A stretch of 64,000 bases of DNA from Hermatobates lingyangjiaoensis (Eukaryota; Arthropoda; Insecta; Hemiptera; Hermatobatidae): the NCBI GenBank assembly GCA_026182355.1, contig JAPFBL010000378.1, positions 186,001 through 250,000 of the forward strand. The letters are read 5' to 3'. Both the position numbers and the translations under genes were made by a program. Below are positions 1-12,600 of this stretch, one piece after another. The notes beneath the pieces are model-generated. The model searched no databases. It had not been told where the DNA came from and saw nothing but the letters and a program-made list of their open reading frames with translations. Position 1 is the first letter of the stretch, and the number at the start of each line of letters is the position of its first letter.

Positions 1-575
1 TATTAAGGGATGTAAAAATTAATATTTGTTTTATAAAATAATTAAGTATTGAAAACTTAAAGCGGTATTAAGAGCTTAAAAAAATACTGTTTTTGACTAT
101 AATTGGAAATAATTTAATTTAAATTGTATTTAAAAAAAATTTACCGAGTAGTTAAACAGTACGAAAGCACGCAAGTACTAGGGGATTAAGGCATTCTTAT
201 TTAGGTTTTTTTTTATATTTAAGTAAAACATAACGCATTTTATATATATACATATGTATTTTTTTTATTTTTTTTTTTAGTTACATATGAGATAGTTGAG
301 ATGAATGAATAGCTATTGAATTCACAATAATAATCTTCCCAAGAAAACGAGTAATTTCAATAAATAATTTATCGGAATTTTCACTTTTCTTGCGTCTTTG
401 GTCGTCTTTTTCCACCAACTTGTTAGGTTTTTTATATATATATTTTATGTTTAAATTGAACAAGCATGCCTCCTGTAAGTCAGTAGGAATTGTATACTTA
501 GGTATTAATTGATGACTAATTTCGCTTATGTAATTTTTATTAATTAAAAGTGCAACAACTAATTTTATTATTACA
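1..575. other. A+T-rich DNA, no gene seen
   Basis: Homopolymer runs and short (TA)n tracts near 239-250 and 431-446. The only open frame (281-463, - strand) is low-complexity with no recognisable domain. No splice sites or conserved protein segment were found. Confidence 0.6.
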
Positions 576-607
576 TTTTATATATATATATTATATATAT
601 ATATATA
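576..607. repeat. (TA)n microsatellite
   Basis: An interrupted TA tract that directly abuts the left end of a family A PLE copy. Similar tracts abut several other PLE palindromes in this window. Confidence 0.9.
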
Positions 608-986
608 AAGATTTCACAAAAACACGTGAAATAACAATCAATGATCAAACCACAATAAGAAATAGGAAAGCAATACTAAGATCTTTGTTACTTTCGTTAC
701 GAGGGCAATAGCCTCTTCTTAGAGGGTTGACAGCTAGCGGATAGTTTTTTACTCTTTCGTACTGTACTCCTTTGTTTCCCCAAACATCCCTTTCTGGACA
801 TTAGTCCTTTCCTGCGCTTTCACCCTTTTAAAATACCACTCTTCCCTCCCGCTCTTCTCAACTCCTCACCAGATGTTTTCTGCATCTAGTGTTTAGTTGG
901 GTTTTTGACTCTGATGAAGACCGCTTTTTACGGTTGAAAGATCTTAGTCTTGTTTTCCCATTTCATGTTGTGGTTTGATCATGAAT
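607..986 (+). mobile_element. Family A Penelope-like element copy, 5'-truncated, with inverted left end
   Basis: The left 80 bases (607-686) are the reverse complement of the element's right end (about 936-986), ending in the TGATCAAACCACAA-type terminus. At 696-722 the + strand reads VTRAIASS then a TAG stop. This matches the C-terminus of the GIY-YIG frame in the longer family A copy at 49800-50653. A 3' untranslated region and a hammerhead-like right end follow. The copy is therefore the last few codons plus 3' end of a PLE, with a short inverted end on the left. That end arrangement is known for PLEs. It cannot encode protein. Confidence 0.75.
907..949 (+). ncRNA. Minimal hammerhead ribozyme motif, family A
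   Basis: GACT (907-910) can pair with AGTC (946-949) as helix I. The core CTGATGA is at 911-917, followed by an extra A (918). Helix II is GACCG (919-923) with CGGTT (931-935), including one G-T pair. GAAA is at 936-939. Helix III is only the self-complementary GATC (940-943), then TT with predicted cleavage after 945. GATC cannot fold on itself without a loop but can pair with a second molecule. The fold is by eye; activity is untested. Confidence 0.7.
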
Positions 987-1030
987 CACATCAAATATTT
1001 ATTGACAAAAGTATAGACCGTGAAGTAGAA

Positions 1031-1486
1031 ACAAAATAAAAGTTTATCGGGACTCGGTCAGTTTTTCAGGGGTTCACATTAAACACTCATTACCAACGTT
1101 TCAGTTTTTATTTAAAACCTTTTTCATAGGCCTACAAAACAGAAGAAATAATATAATCATTCATAAATCAAACAAACAGAAAAAAAGCGCAAATAGTTAC
1201 AAAAAAGAAAATACAATAAACATTTTGACAATAGGTTAGTGAGAGAACTTGAAATTTTATACTTCTCTAAGTTCTCTCATTAACCTATTATAAAATTTTT
1301 ATTGTATTTTCTTGTTTGTAACTATTTACGCTTTTTTTCTGTTTGTTTGATTTATGAATGATTGTATTATTTTTTTCTGTTTTCTAGGCCTATGGAAAAG
1401 GTTTTAAATAAAAACCGAAACGTTGGCAATGAGAGTTTAATTTGAACCTGAAGAAATGACTGAGTTCTGATAAACTTTTATTTTGT
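1031..1486. mobile_element. Family F PLE terminal palindrome
   Basis: Left arm (1031-1250) and right arm (1269-1486) are inverted copies around an 18-base centre. The right arm has the family F end: CCTATGGAAAAGG, a long helix II, then GAAACGTTGG (1389-1427). The core is CTATGGA-like rather than CTGANGA, so it looks like a decayed or divergent hammerhead. No coding sequence lies between the arms. Similar ends occur at 3550, 19969, 40822-43400 and 56727. Confidence 0.7.
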
Positions 1487-1728
1487 ATAAATATATCACC
1501 TCAAAAACGAAAATTTGAGTTTGTAAGTGTGTCTCTTTCTCTGAGTGTTGCTTTTCTTCGTTTTTGAGCTGATTTGCGTCCAGTTTGGATGTTTTTTCGA
1601 ATTTTGAGCGATATATATATATACTAAAATCACAAAAAAGAACACACATAAAAGAATTCACAGGACTCACTATTTATTTCATGTGTGTACTTTTTTTATG
1701 GATCCAGGTTATTTAGTTCGTGGAATCG

Positions 1729-1759
<31 letters not shown>

Positions 1760-2537
1760 ACAAAATTAAATAGTTTGTTACAGGGGAATGACTTGTTGAA
1801 TACTAAAGGTGTGCATCTCCAAGGTTACCTCTAAATCAAGGATATCCTAAATAATCCCAGTTTATATTGATAGTGGACAATTTAATGTTATTTATATTTC
1901 TCAAAATGTTACCTTGTTCCTGTTTTTTTTTTTTAGATGTCCTTCATTAGTTTTTCTTTTATTATTATAAACATAAAACACCTCTGTAATAATAAAAATT
2001 AATATTTTATAAATAATTTCCTCTTAAAAGATACCTAACATATCTTTTTAATGAAACCTGTTCAAACTTTGTTCAAAGAGTTATATATATTGTGCCCGTT
2101 GTTGTATATCTAAAGTTTTCAAAATGTTGGCTGAATTGTTTGTAAAAATAAGTGGTTTCGAAGAATACCTCAAGGGTAACTTGACTTGTTCTATTTGATA
2201 GGTGTATTTTAAATTTACTACTTTGAACTAATCAAAGAGTATATTAACGAATGTGATGTATCATAAATGGGTGATATATTGTATAATATTGATTTAAACA
2301 AATCATGTATTATTTTATGTATTAATGTAATTTGTAAATGTGTATGAAAGGAGCATATTAACTGTTTATTATTATAAATATATATCTTGCTGGCAACTTG
2401 TTCTGATTTCAACCTTCTAACCACTGAATTGTGTTTGAGATTTGGGAAGATTACGGATTGAGATTAGGTTGCAGTGACAGTGCACAAAGTTACATATACA
2501 ACATATAGGCCTCACATTATTAGTGTTTCACATATTT
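1487..2537. other. A+T-rich DNA with a (TA)n tract, no gene seen
   Basis: Contains a TA tract at about 1733-1760. The open frames at 1437-1670 and 2218-2424 (- strand) are low-complexity and match nothing I recognise. Confidence 0.5.
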
Positions 2538-3470
2538 GGCTATTCTCACACAATTCTATGAAACTGAAAATTTTTATAAAATTATGCAAATTTAGTGAAT
2601 TGCTATTCATCATTGACTATTCTCACACGAATACTAAGAAGTGAATAACTTCATTAAATTTGGCAAGCTTATCGTATTTTCCGTGTTTTGACTATTCTAA
2701 CAGGAATACCATCAAAATATAAAAAAAAATAACAAATTCACCAAACCTACAATATTACTGTTCACGCATAGACTACTCTCAGACAAACACTATGAGAATG
2801 GAGAAAAATTATCAAATTAAGGAAACTTACCATATTAGTCATAATTTTTGACTATTTTCATGAAACGTCTTTAAAAATAAAAAAAAATTTTAAATTTAGA
2901 AAATTTATTGCAATGCAGTTCACGTTTCGAATATATTCAAAAGAATACTATGAAAAAAAAATGTTTAGCAAATTTAGCAAGCTTATCGTATTTGTCTTTT
3001 CGTTTTGACTAAGATAATACTACTATTATGAAAATAAAAAAGATTTACTAATTCAGCAAACCTACGTTACTACTGTTATACCCTCTGACTACTCACACAC
3101 AATATTACGAAAATAAAAAAAAAATTCAGCAATTTTACCATCCTAGTCATTACCTTGTGACTCTTCGGAAAGGACTACTATGAAAATTAAAAAAAACATG
3201 ATTCTTAAAATTGACTGCATCAATCATCAGTTTTCGACTATTTTCACACAAACGCTATGGAAATAAACAATTTTTGTCAATTTTATAAAACATAGTTTAT
3301 TTGCCTTGTTATTTTGATTATTCTAACCGTCTACTATGAAAAGGATAAAAATAACAAAGTTCAGCACAACTAGCATACTACTGTACACGCTTTGGCTACA
3401 ATCAGACACATACTATAAAAATGAAAAATTGATCATAGTAACCAAAATTTCCGTATTATTCCTAAATATT
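2538..3470. repeat. Diverged tandem repeat, about 79 bp, roughly 12 units
   Basis: A phrase like GACTATTCTCACAC-A--ACTATGAAAA recurs at about 2538, 2615, 2690, 2771, 2850, 2928, 3007, 3087, 3159, 3236, 3315 and 3394, spaced 72-81 bases. Units share an A-rich middle and a tail like AGCAAACCTAC-ATATTACTGTTCACG. Divergence between units is high, so the array is old. The part from 2690 on is repeated almost unchanged at 19113. Confidence 0.85.
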
Positions 3471-3549
3471 GGAATATTACTTAGATTAACATAAGTATTA
3501 ATTGTAATGTTATACCTTAGTTTTTCTGTTTCAAAATTTATACTTCTAC

Positions 3550-3622
3550 CTATGAAAAAGGCATTAAATAATAACCGAAACGTTGGCAATGAGAGTTTAA
3601 TTTGATCCTATAAAAATGAGTT
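3550..3622 (+). mobile_element. Solo family F PLE terminal fragment at the satellite edge
   Basis: Reads CCTATGAAAAAGG, an A+T stem, CCGAAACGTTGGCAATGAGAG, like the F ends at 1389 and 43301. It sits between the 79-bp repeat and the first satellite unit. The same junction is copied at 19969-20037. Confidence 0.75.
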
Positions 3623-3633
3623 TATATTACCAA

Positions 3634-6600
3634 TAACCTCCTCTAACTACTAATACTTTTTATTACAATTCCTGAACCTTTTTCCTTTATGAATTATTTT
3701 CAAAGTTTTTTGTATGAATAATTAAATTTTGTGAAATATTGGTTGAAAACAACTATTATAACTCATTCTATATTTTATAATGCTTTTTTGCTATTTGTAG
3801 GGATATTTTAATATTTAAAATTTTAAATCAACAAAATACAGAAAATATGATAGTTCAAAAGATAATATCCATTTTTTTTGTTAAATCAATTTCAAAATAT
3901 TATGTGTTTCTTTTCCCATCGTTATATAGACAGAAATCACCCATTTTGTAAAGGATTTATAAAGTTACTCTCTGGACACCTCTAACCACCTAACTCTAAC
4001 CACCTTTTTCTTCTTTTGAACTATTTTCAAGGTTTTTGTATAAACAAATAAAAATTTTGTGAAATAATGGTTGAAAACAACTATTATAACTCATTCTATA
4101 TTTTATAATGCTTTTTTGCTATTTGTAGGGATATTTTAATATTTAAAATTTTTAATCATCAATATACAGAAAATATGATAGTTCAAAAGATAATATCCAT
4201 TTTTTTTTTAAATCAATTTCAAAATTATATGTGTTTTCTTCCCATCGTTATATATACAGAAATCACCCATTTTGTAAAGGATTTAAAGTTACTCTCTGGA
4301 CACCTCACACTCTAACCACCTTTTTTCCTTTTTGAACTATTTTCAAGGTTTTTTGTATAAACAATAAAAATTTTGTGAAATATTGGTTGAAAACAACTAT
4401 TATAACTCAATCTATATTTTATAATGCTTTTTTGCTATTTGAAGGATATTTAATAATTAAAAATTTTAATCACAATATACAGAAAATATGATAGTTCAAA
4501 AGATAATACCCATTTTTTTTCTTAAATCAAATTCAAATTATTATGTGTTTCTTTTCCCATCGTTATATATACAGAAATCACCCATTTTGTAAAGGATTTA
4601 TAAAGTTACTCTCTGGACACCTCTAACCACCTTTTTCCTTTTTGAACTATTTTCAAAGTTTTTTGTATAAACAATAAAAATTTTGTGAAATATTGGTTGA
4701 AAACAACTATTATAACTCATTCTATATTTTATAATGCTTTTTTGCTATTTGTAGGGATATTTTAATATTTAAAATTTTTAATCAACAAAATACAGAAAAT
4801 ATGATAGTTCAAAAGATGGTATCCATTTTTTTTCTTAAATCAAATTCAAATTATTATGTGTTTCTTTTCCCATCGTTATATATACAGAAATCACCCATTT
4901 TGTAAAGGATTTATAAAGTTACTCTCTGGACAACCTCTAACCACCTTTTTCCTTTTGAACTATTTTCAAGTTTTTGTATAAAACAATAAAAATTTTGTGA
5001 AATATTGGTTGAAAACAACTATTATAACTCATTCTATATTTTATAATGCTTTTTTGCTATTTGTAGGGATATTTTAATATTTAAAATTTTTAATCAACAA
5101 AATACAGAAAATATGATAGTTCAAAAGATAATATCCATTTTTTTTCTTAAATCAAATTCAAAATATTATGTGTTCTTTTCCCATCGTTATATATACAGAA
5201 ATCACCCATTTTGTAAAGGATTTATAAAGTTACTCTCTGGACACCTCTAACCACCTCTAACCACCTTTTTCCTTTTTTGAACTATTTTCAATTTTTTTGT
5301 ATAAACAATAAAAAATTTGTGAAATATTGGTTGAAAACAACTATTATAACTCAACTATATTTTATAATGCTTTTTCGCTATTTGTAGGGATATTTATTAA
5401 TAAAAAAATTTAAATCAACAAATACAGAAAATATGATAGTTCAAAAGATAATATCCATTTTTTTTCTTAAATCAAATTCAAAATAATGTGTTTTCTTTTC
5501 CCATCGTTATTTATATACAGAAATCACCCATTTTGTAAAGGATTTATAAAGTTACTCTCTGGACACATCTAACCACCTCTAACCACCTTTTTCCTTTTTG
5601 AACTATTTTCAATGTTTTTTGTATAATAAATAAAAATTTTGTGAATATTGTTTGAAAACAACTATTATAACTCATTCTATATTTTATAATGCTTTTTTGC
5701 TATTTGTAGGGATATTTTAATATTTAAAATTTTAATCAACAAAATACAGAAAAATGATTGTTCAAAAGATAATATCCATTTTTTTCTTAAATCAAATTCA
5801 AAATATTATGTGTTTTATTTCCCATCGTTATATATACAGAAATCACCCATTTTGTAAAGGATTTATAAAGTTACTCTCTGGACACCTCTAACCACCTCTA
5901 CTAACCACATTTTTCCTTTTTCAACTATTTTCAATGATTATTTTATAAACAATAAAAATTTTGTGAAATATTGGTTGAAAACAACTATTATAACTCATTC
6001 TATATTTTATAATGCTTTTTTTCGCTATTTGTAGGGATATTTTAAATATTTAAAATTTTAAATCAACAAAAAACAGAAAATATGATAGTTCAAAAGATAA
6101 TATCCATTTTTTTCATTAAATCAAATTCAAAATATTATGTGTTTTTTTCCCATCGTTATATATACAGAAATCACCCATTTTTAAGGATTTATAAAGTTAC
6201 TCTCTGGACACCTCTAACCACCTCTAACCAACCACCTTTTTCCTTTTGAACTATTTTCAAGGTTTTTTGTATAAACAATAAAAATTTTGTGAAATATTGG
6301 TTGAAAACAACTATTATAACTCATTCTATATTTTATAATGCTTTTTTGCTATTTGTAGGGATATTTTAATATTTAAAATTTTAATCAACAAAAACAGTAA
6401 AATATGATAGTTCAAAAGATAATATCCATTTTTTTTTCTTAAATCAAATTCAAAATATTATGTGTTTTATTTCCCATCGTTATATATACAGAAATCACCC
6501 ATTTTGTAAAGGATTTATAAAGTTACTCTCTGGACACCTCTAACCACCTTTTTCCTTTTTGAACTATTTTCAAGGTTTTTTGTATAAACAATAAAAATTT

Positions 6601-9600
6601 TGTGAAATATTGGTTGAAAACAACTATTATAACTCAATCTATATTTTATAATGCTTTTTTGCTATTTGTAGGGATATTTTAATGTTTAAAATTTTTAATC
6701 AACAAAATACAGAAAATAAGATAGTTCAAAAGATAATATCCATTTTTTTTTTTTAAATCAAATTCAAAATATTATCTGTTTCTTTTCCCATCGTTATATA
6801 TACAGAAATCACCCATTTTGTAAAGGATTTATAAAGTTACACTCTGGACACCTCTAACCACCTCTAACGACCTCTAACCACCTTTTTCCATTTTGAACTA
6901 TTTTCAAAGTTTTTTGTATAAACAATAACAATTTTGTGAAATATTGGACGAAAACAACTATTATAACTCATTCTATATTTTATAATGCTTTTTTGCTATT
7001 TGTAGGGATATTTTAATATTTAAAATGTTTAATCTACAAAATACAGAAAATATGATAGTTCAAAAGATAATATCCATTTTTTTTATTAAATCAAATTCAA
7101 ATTATTATGTGTTTCTTTTCCCATCATCGTTATATATACAGAAATCACCCATTTTGTAAAGGATTTATAAAGTTACTCTCTGGCCACCTCTAACCACCTC
7201 TAACCACCTTTTTCCTTTTTGAACTATTTTCAAGGTTTTTTGTATAATCAATAAAAATTTTGTGAAATATTGGTTGAAAAGAACTATTATAACTCATTCT
7301 ATATTTTATAATTTTTTTTGCTATTTGTAGGGATATTTTAATATTTAAAATTTTTAATCTACAAAATACAGAAAATATGATAGTTCAAAAGATAATATCC
7401 ATTTTTTTTATTAAATCAAATTCAAATTATTATGTGTTTCTTTTCCCATCATGGTTATATATACAGAAATCACCCATTTTGTAAAGGATTTATAAAGTTA
7501 CTATCTGGACACCTCTAACCACCTCTAACGACCTCTAACCACCTTTTTCCTTTTTGAACTATTTTCAAAGTTTTTTGTATAAACAATAAAAATTTTGTGA
7601 AATATTGGTCGAAAACAACTATTATGACTCAATCTATATTTTACAATGTTTTTTTGCTTTTTATAGGGATATTTTAATATTTAAAATTTTTAATCAACAA
7701 AATAATAAAATATGATAGTTCAAAAGATAATATCCATTTTTTTCCTAAATCAAATTCAAATTATTATGTGTTTCTTTTCCCATCGTTATATATACAGAAA
7801 TCACCCATTTTGTAAAGGATTTATAAAGTTACTCTCTGGACACCTCTAACCACCTCTAACCACCTTTTTCCATTTTGAACTATTTTCAAAGTTTTTTGTA
7901 TAAACAATAAAAATTTTGTCAAATATTGGTCGAAAACAACTATTATAACTCATTCATTATTTTATAATGCTTTTTTGCTATTTGTATGGATATTTTAATA
8001 TTTAAAATTTTTAATCAACAAAATAGAGAAAATAAGATAGTTCAAAAGATAATATCCATTTTTTTTCTTAAATCAAATTCAAAATATTATCTGTTTCTTT
8101 TCCCATCGTTATATATACAGAAATCACCCATTTTGTAAAGGATTTATAAAGTTACTCTCTGGACACCTCTAACCACCTCTAACCACCTTTTTCCTTTTTG
8201 AACTATTATCAAAAATTTTTCTATAAACAATAAAAATTTTGTGAAATATTGGTTGAATACAACTATTATAACTCATTGTATATTTTATAATGCTTTTTTG
8301 CTTTTTATAGGGATATTGTAATATTTAAAATTTTTAATCCTCAATATACAGAAAATATGATTGTTCAAAAGATAATATCCATTTTTTTTCTTAAATCAAA
8401 TTCAAAATATTATGTGTTTCTTTTCCCATCGTTATATATACAGAAATCACCCATTTTGTAAAGGATTTATAAAGTTACTCTCTGGACACCTCTAACCACC
8501 TCTAACGACCTCTAACCACCTTTTTCCTTTTTGAACTATTTTCAATGTTTTTTGTATAAATAACAAAAATTTTGTGAAATATTGGTTGAAAACAACTATT
8601 ATAACTCAATCTATATTTTATAATGCTTTTTTGCTATTTGTATGGATATTTTAATATTTAAAATTTTTAATCAACAAAATACAGAAACTAAGATAGTTCA
8701 AAAGATAATATCCATTTTTTTTCTTAAATCAAATTCAAAATATTATGTGTTTTATTTTCCCATCGTTATATATACAGAAATCACCCATTTTGTAAAGGAT
8801 TTATAAAGTTACTCTCTGGACACCTCTAACCACCTTTTTCCTTTTTGAACTATTTTCAAGGTTTTTTGTATAAACAATAAAAATTTTGTGAAATATTGGT
8901 TGAAAACAACTATTATAACTCAATCTATATTTTATAATGCTTTTTTGCTATTTGTAAGGATATTTTAATAATTAAAATTTTTAATCATCAATATACAGAA
9001 AATATGATAGTTCAAAAGATAATATCCATTTTTTTTTCTTAAATCAAATTCAAATTATGATGTGTTTCTTTTCCCATCGTTATATATACAGAAATCACCC
9101 ATTTTATAAAAGATTTATAAAGTTACTCTCTGGACACCTCTAACCACCTTTTTCCTTTTTGAACTATTTTCAATGTTTTTTGTATAAATAATAAAAATTT
9201 TGTGAAATATTGGTTGAAAACAACTATTATAACTCATTCTATATTTTTATAATGCTTTTTCGCTATTAGTAGGGATATTTTAATATTTAAAATTTTAAAT
9301 CAACAAAATACAGAAAATATGATAGTTCAAAAGATAATATCCATTTTTTTTCTTAAATCAAATTCAAAATATTATGTGTTTCTTTTCCCATCGTTATATA
9401 TACAGAAATCACCCATTTTGTAAAGGATTTATATAAAGTTACTCTCTGGACACCTCTAACCACCTCTAACCACCTTTTTCCTTTTTAACTATTTTCAAAG
9501 TTTTTACAAACAAATAAAAAATATTGTTGAAAAATAAAATTGTGAAAACAAAACTATTATAACTCAATTCTATTCTATTTTTTATAATGCTTTTTTGCTA

Positions 9601-12600
9601 TTTATAGGATATTTAAATATTTTAAATTTTAAATCAACAAAATACAGAAAATATGATAGTTCAAAAGATAATATCCATTTTTTTTTCTTAAATCAAATTC
9701 AAAATATTATGTGTTTCTTTTCCCATCGTTATATATACAGAAATCACCCATTTTGTAAAGGATTTATAAAGTTACTCTCTGGACACCTCTAACCAGCTCT
9801 AACCACCTTTTTCCTTTTTGAACTATTTTCAATGTTTTTTGTATTAATAACAAAAATTTTGTGAAATATTGGTTGAATACAACTATTATAACTCATTCTA
9901 TATTATTATAATGCTTTTTTGCTTTTTATAGGGATATTTTAATATTTAAAATTTTTAATCCCAAATACAGAAAATATGATAGTTCAAAAGATAATATCCA
10001 TTTTTTTCTTTAAATCAAATTCAAAATATTATGTGTTTCTTTTCCATCGTTATATATACAGAAATCACCCATTTGTAAAGGATTTATAAAGTTACTCTCT
10101 GGACACATCTAACCACCTCTAAACCACATTTTTCCTTTTTGAACTATTTTCAAGTTTTTTTTATAAACAATAAAAATTTTGTGAAATATTGGTTGAAAAC
10201 AACTATTATAACTCATTCTATATTTTATAATGCTTTTTTGCTATTTGTAGGGATATTTTAATATTTAAAATTTTTAATCACAAAATACAGAAAATATGAT
10301 AGTTCAAAAGATATATATCATTTTTTTTCTTAAATCAAATTCAAAATATTATGTGTTTTATTTTCCCATCGTTATATATACAGAAATCACCCATTTTGTA
10401 AAGGATTTATAAAGTTACTCTCTGGACACCTCTAACCACCTCTAACCAACCACCTTTTTCCTTTTGAACTATTTTCAAGGTTTTTTGTATAAACAATAAA
10501 AATTTTGTGAAATATTGGTTGAAAACAACTATTATAGCTCATTCTATATTTCATAATGCTTTTTTGCTATTTGTAGGGATATTTTAATATTTAAAATTTT
10601 TAATCAACAAAAAACAGTAAATATGATAGTTCAAAAGATGATATCCATTTTTTTTCTTAAATCAAATTCAAAATATTATGTGTTTTATTTTCCCATCGTT
10701 ATATATACAGAAATCACCCATTTTGTAAAGGATTTATAAAGTTACTCTCTGGACACCTCTAACCACCTTTTTCCTTTTTGAACTATTTTCAAGGTTTTTT
10801 GTATAAACAATAAAAATTTTGTGAAATATTGGTTGAAAACAACTATTATAACTCAATCTATATTTTATAATGCTTTTTTGCTATTTGTAGGGATATTTTA
10901 ATGTTTAAAATTTTTAATCAACAAAATACAGAAAATAAGATAGTTCAAAAGATAATATCCATTTTTTTTTTAAATCAAATTCAAAATATTATCTGTTTTC
11001 TTTTCCCATCGTTATATATACAGAAATCACCCATTTTGTAAAGGATTTATAAAGTTACTCTCTGGACACCTCTAAACCACCTCTAACCACCTCTAACCAC
11101 CTTTTTCCTTTTGAACTATTTTCAAAGTTTTTGTATAAACAATAAAATTTTGTGAAATATTGGTTAAAACAACTATTATAACTCATTCTATATTTTATAA
11201 TGCTTTTTTGCTATTTGTAGGGATATTTTAATATTTAAAATTTTAATCAACAAAATACAGAAAATATGATAGTTCAAAAGATAATATCCATTTTTTTTCT
11301 TAAATCAAATTCAAAATATTATGTGTTTATTTTTTCCCATCATCGTTATATATACAGAAATCACCCATTTTGTAAAGGATTTATAAAGTTTACTCTCTGG
11401 ACACCTCTAACCACCTCTAACGACCCTCTAACCACCTTTTTCCTTTTTGAACTATTTTCAATGTTTTTTGTATAAACAATAAAAATTTTGTGAAATATTG
11501 GTTGAAAACAACTATTATAACTCAATCTATATTTTATAATGCTTTTTTGCTATTTGTAGGGATATTTTAATATTTAAAATTTTTAATCAACAAAATACAG
11601 AAAATAAGATAGTTCAAAAGATAATATCCATTTTTTTTCTTAAATCAAATTCAAATTATTATGTGTTTCTTTTCCCATCGTTATATAAGACAAAATCACC
11701 CATTTTGTAAAGGATTTATAAAGTTACTCTCTGGACACCTCTAACCACCTCTAACCACCTTTTTCCTTTTTGAACTATTTTCAAGGTTTTTTGTATAAAC
11801 AATAAAAATTTTGTGAAATATTGGTTGAAAAGAACTATTATAACTCATTCAATATTTTTATAATTTTTTTGCTATTTGTAGGGATATTTTAATATTTAAA
11901 ATTTTAATCTACAAAATACAGAAAATATGATAGTTCAAAAGATAATATCCATTTTTTTTATTAAATCAAATTCAAATTATATTATGTGTTTCTTTTCCAT
12001 CATCGTATATATACAGAAATCACCCATTTTGTAAAGGATTTATAAGTTACTCTCTGGACACACTCTAACCACCTCTAACGACCTCTAACCACCTTTTTCC
12101 TTTTTGAACTATTTCAAAGTTTTTGTATAAACAATAAAAATTTTGTGAAATATTGTCGAAAACAACTATTATAACTCAATCTATATTTTATAATGTTTTT
12201 TGCTTTTTGTAGGATATTTTAATATTTAAAATTTTTAATCAACAAAATAAGAAAATATGATAGTTCAAAAGATAATATCCATTTTTTTTCTTAAATCAAA
12301 TTCAAAATATTATGTGTTTCTTTTCCCATCGTTATATATACAGAAATCACCCATTTTGTAAAGGATTTATAAAGTTACTCTCTGGACACCTCTAACCACC
12401 TCTAACCACCTTTTTCCTTTTTGAACTATTTTCAAAGTTTTTTGTATAAACAATAAAAATTTTGTGAAATATTGGTTGAAAACAACTATTATAACTCATT
12501 CTATATTTTATAATGCTTTTTTGCTATTTGTAGGGATATTGTAATATTTAAAATTTTTAATCAACAATATACAGAAAATATGATAGTTCAAAAGATAATA

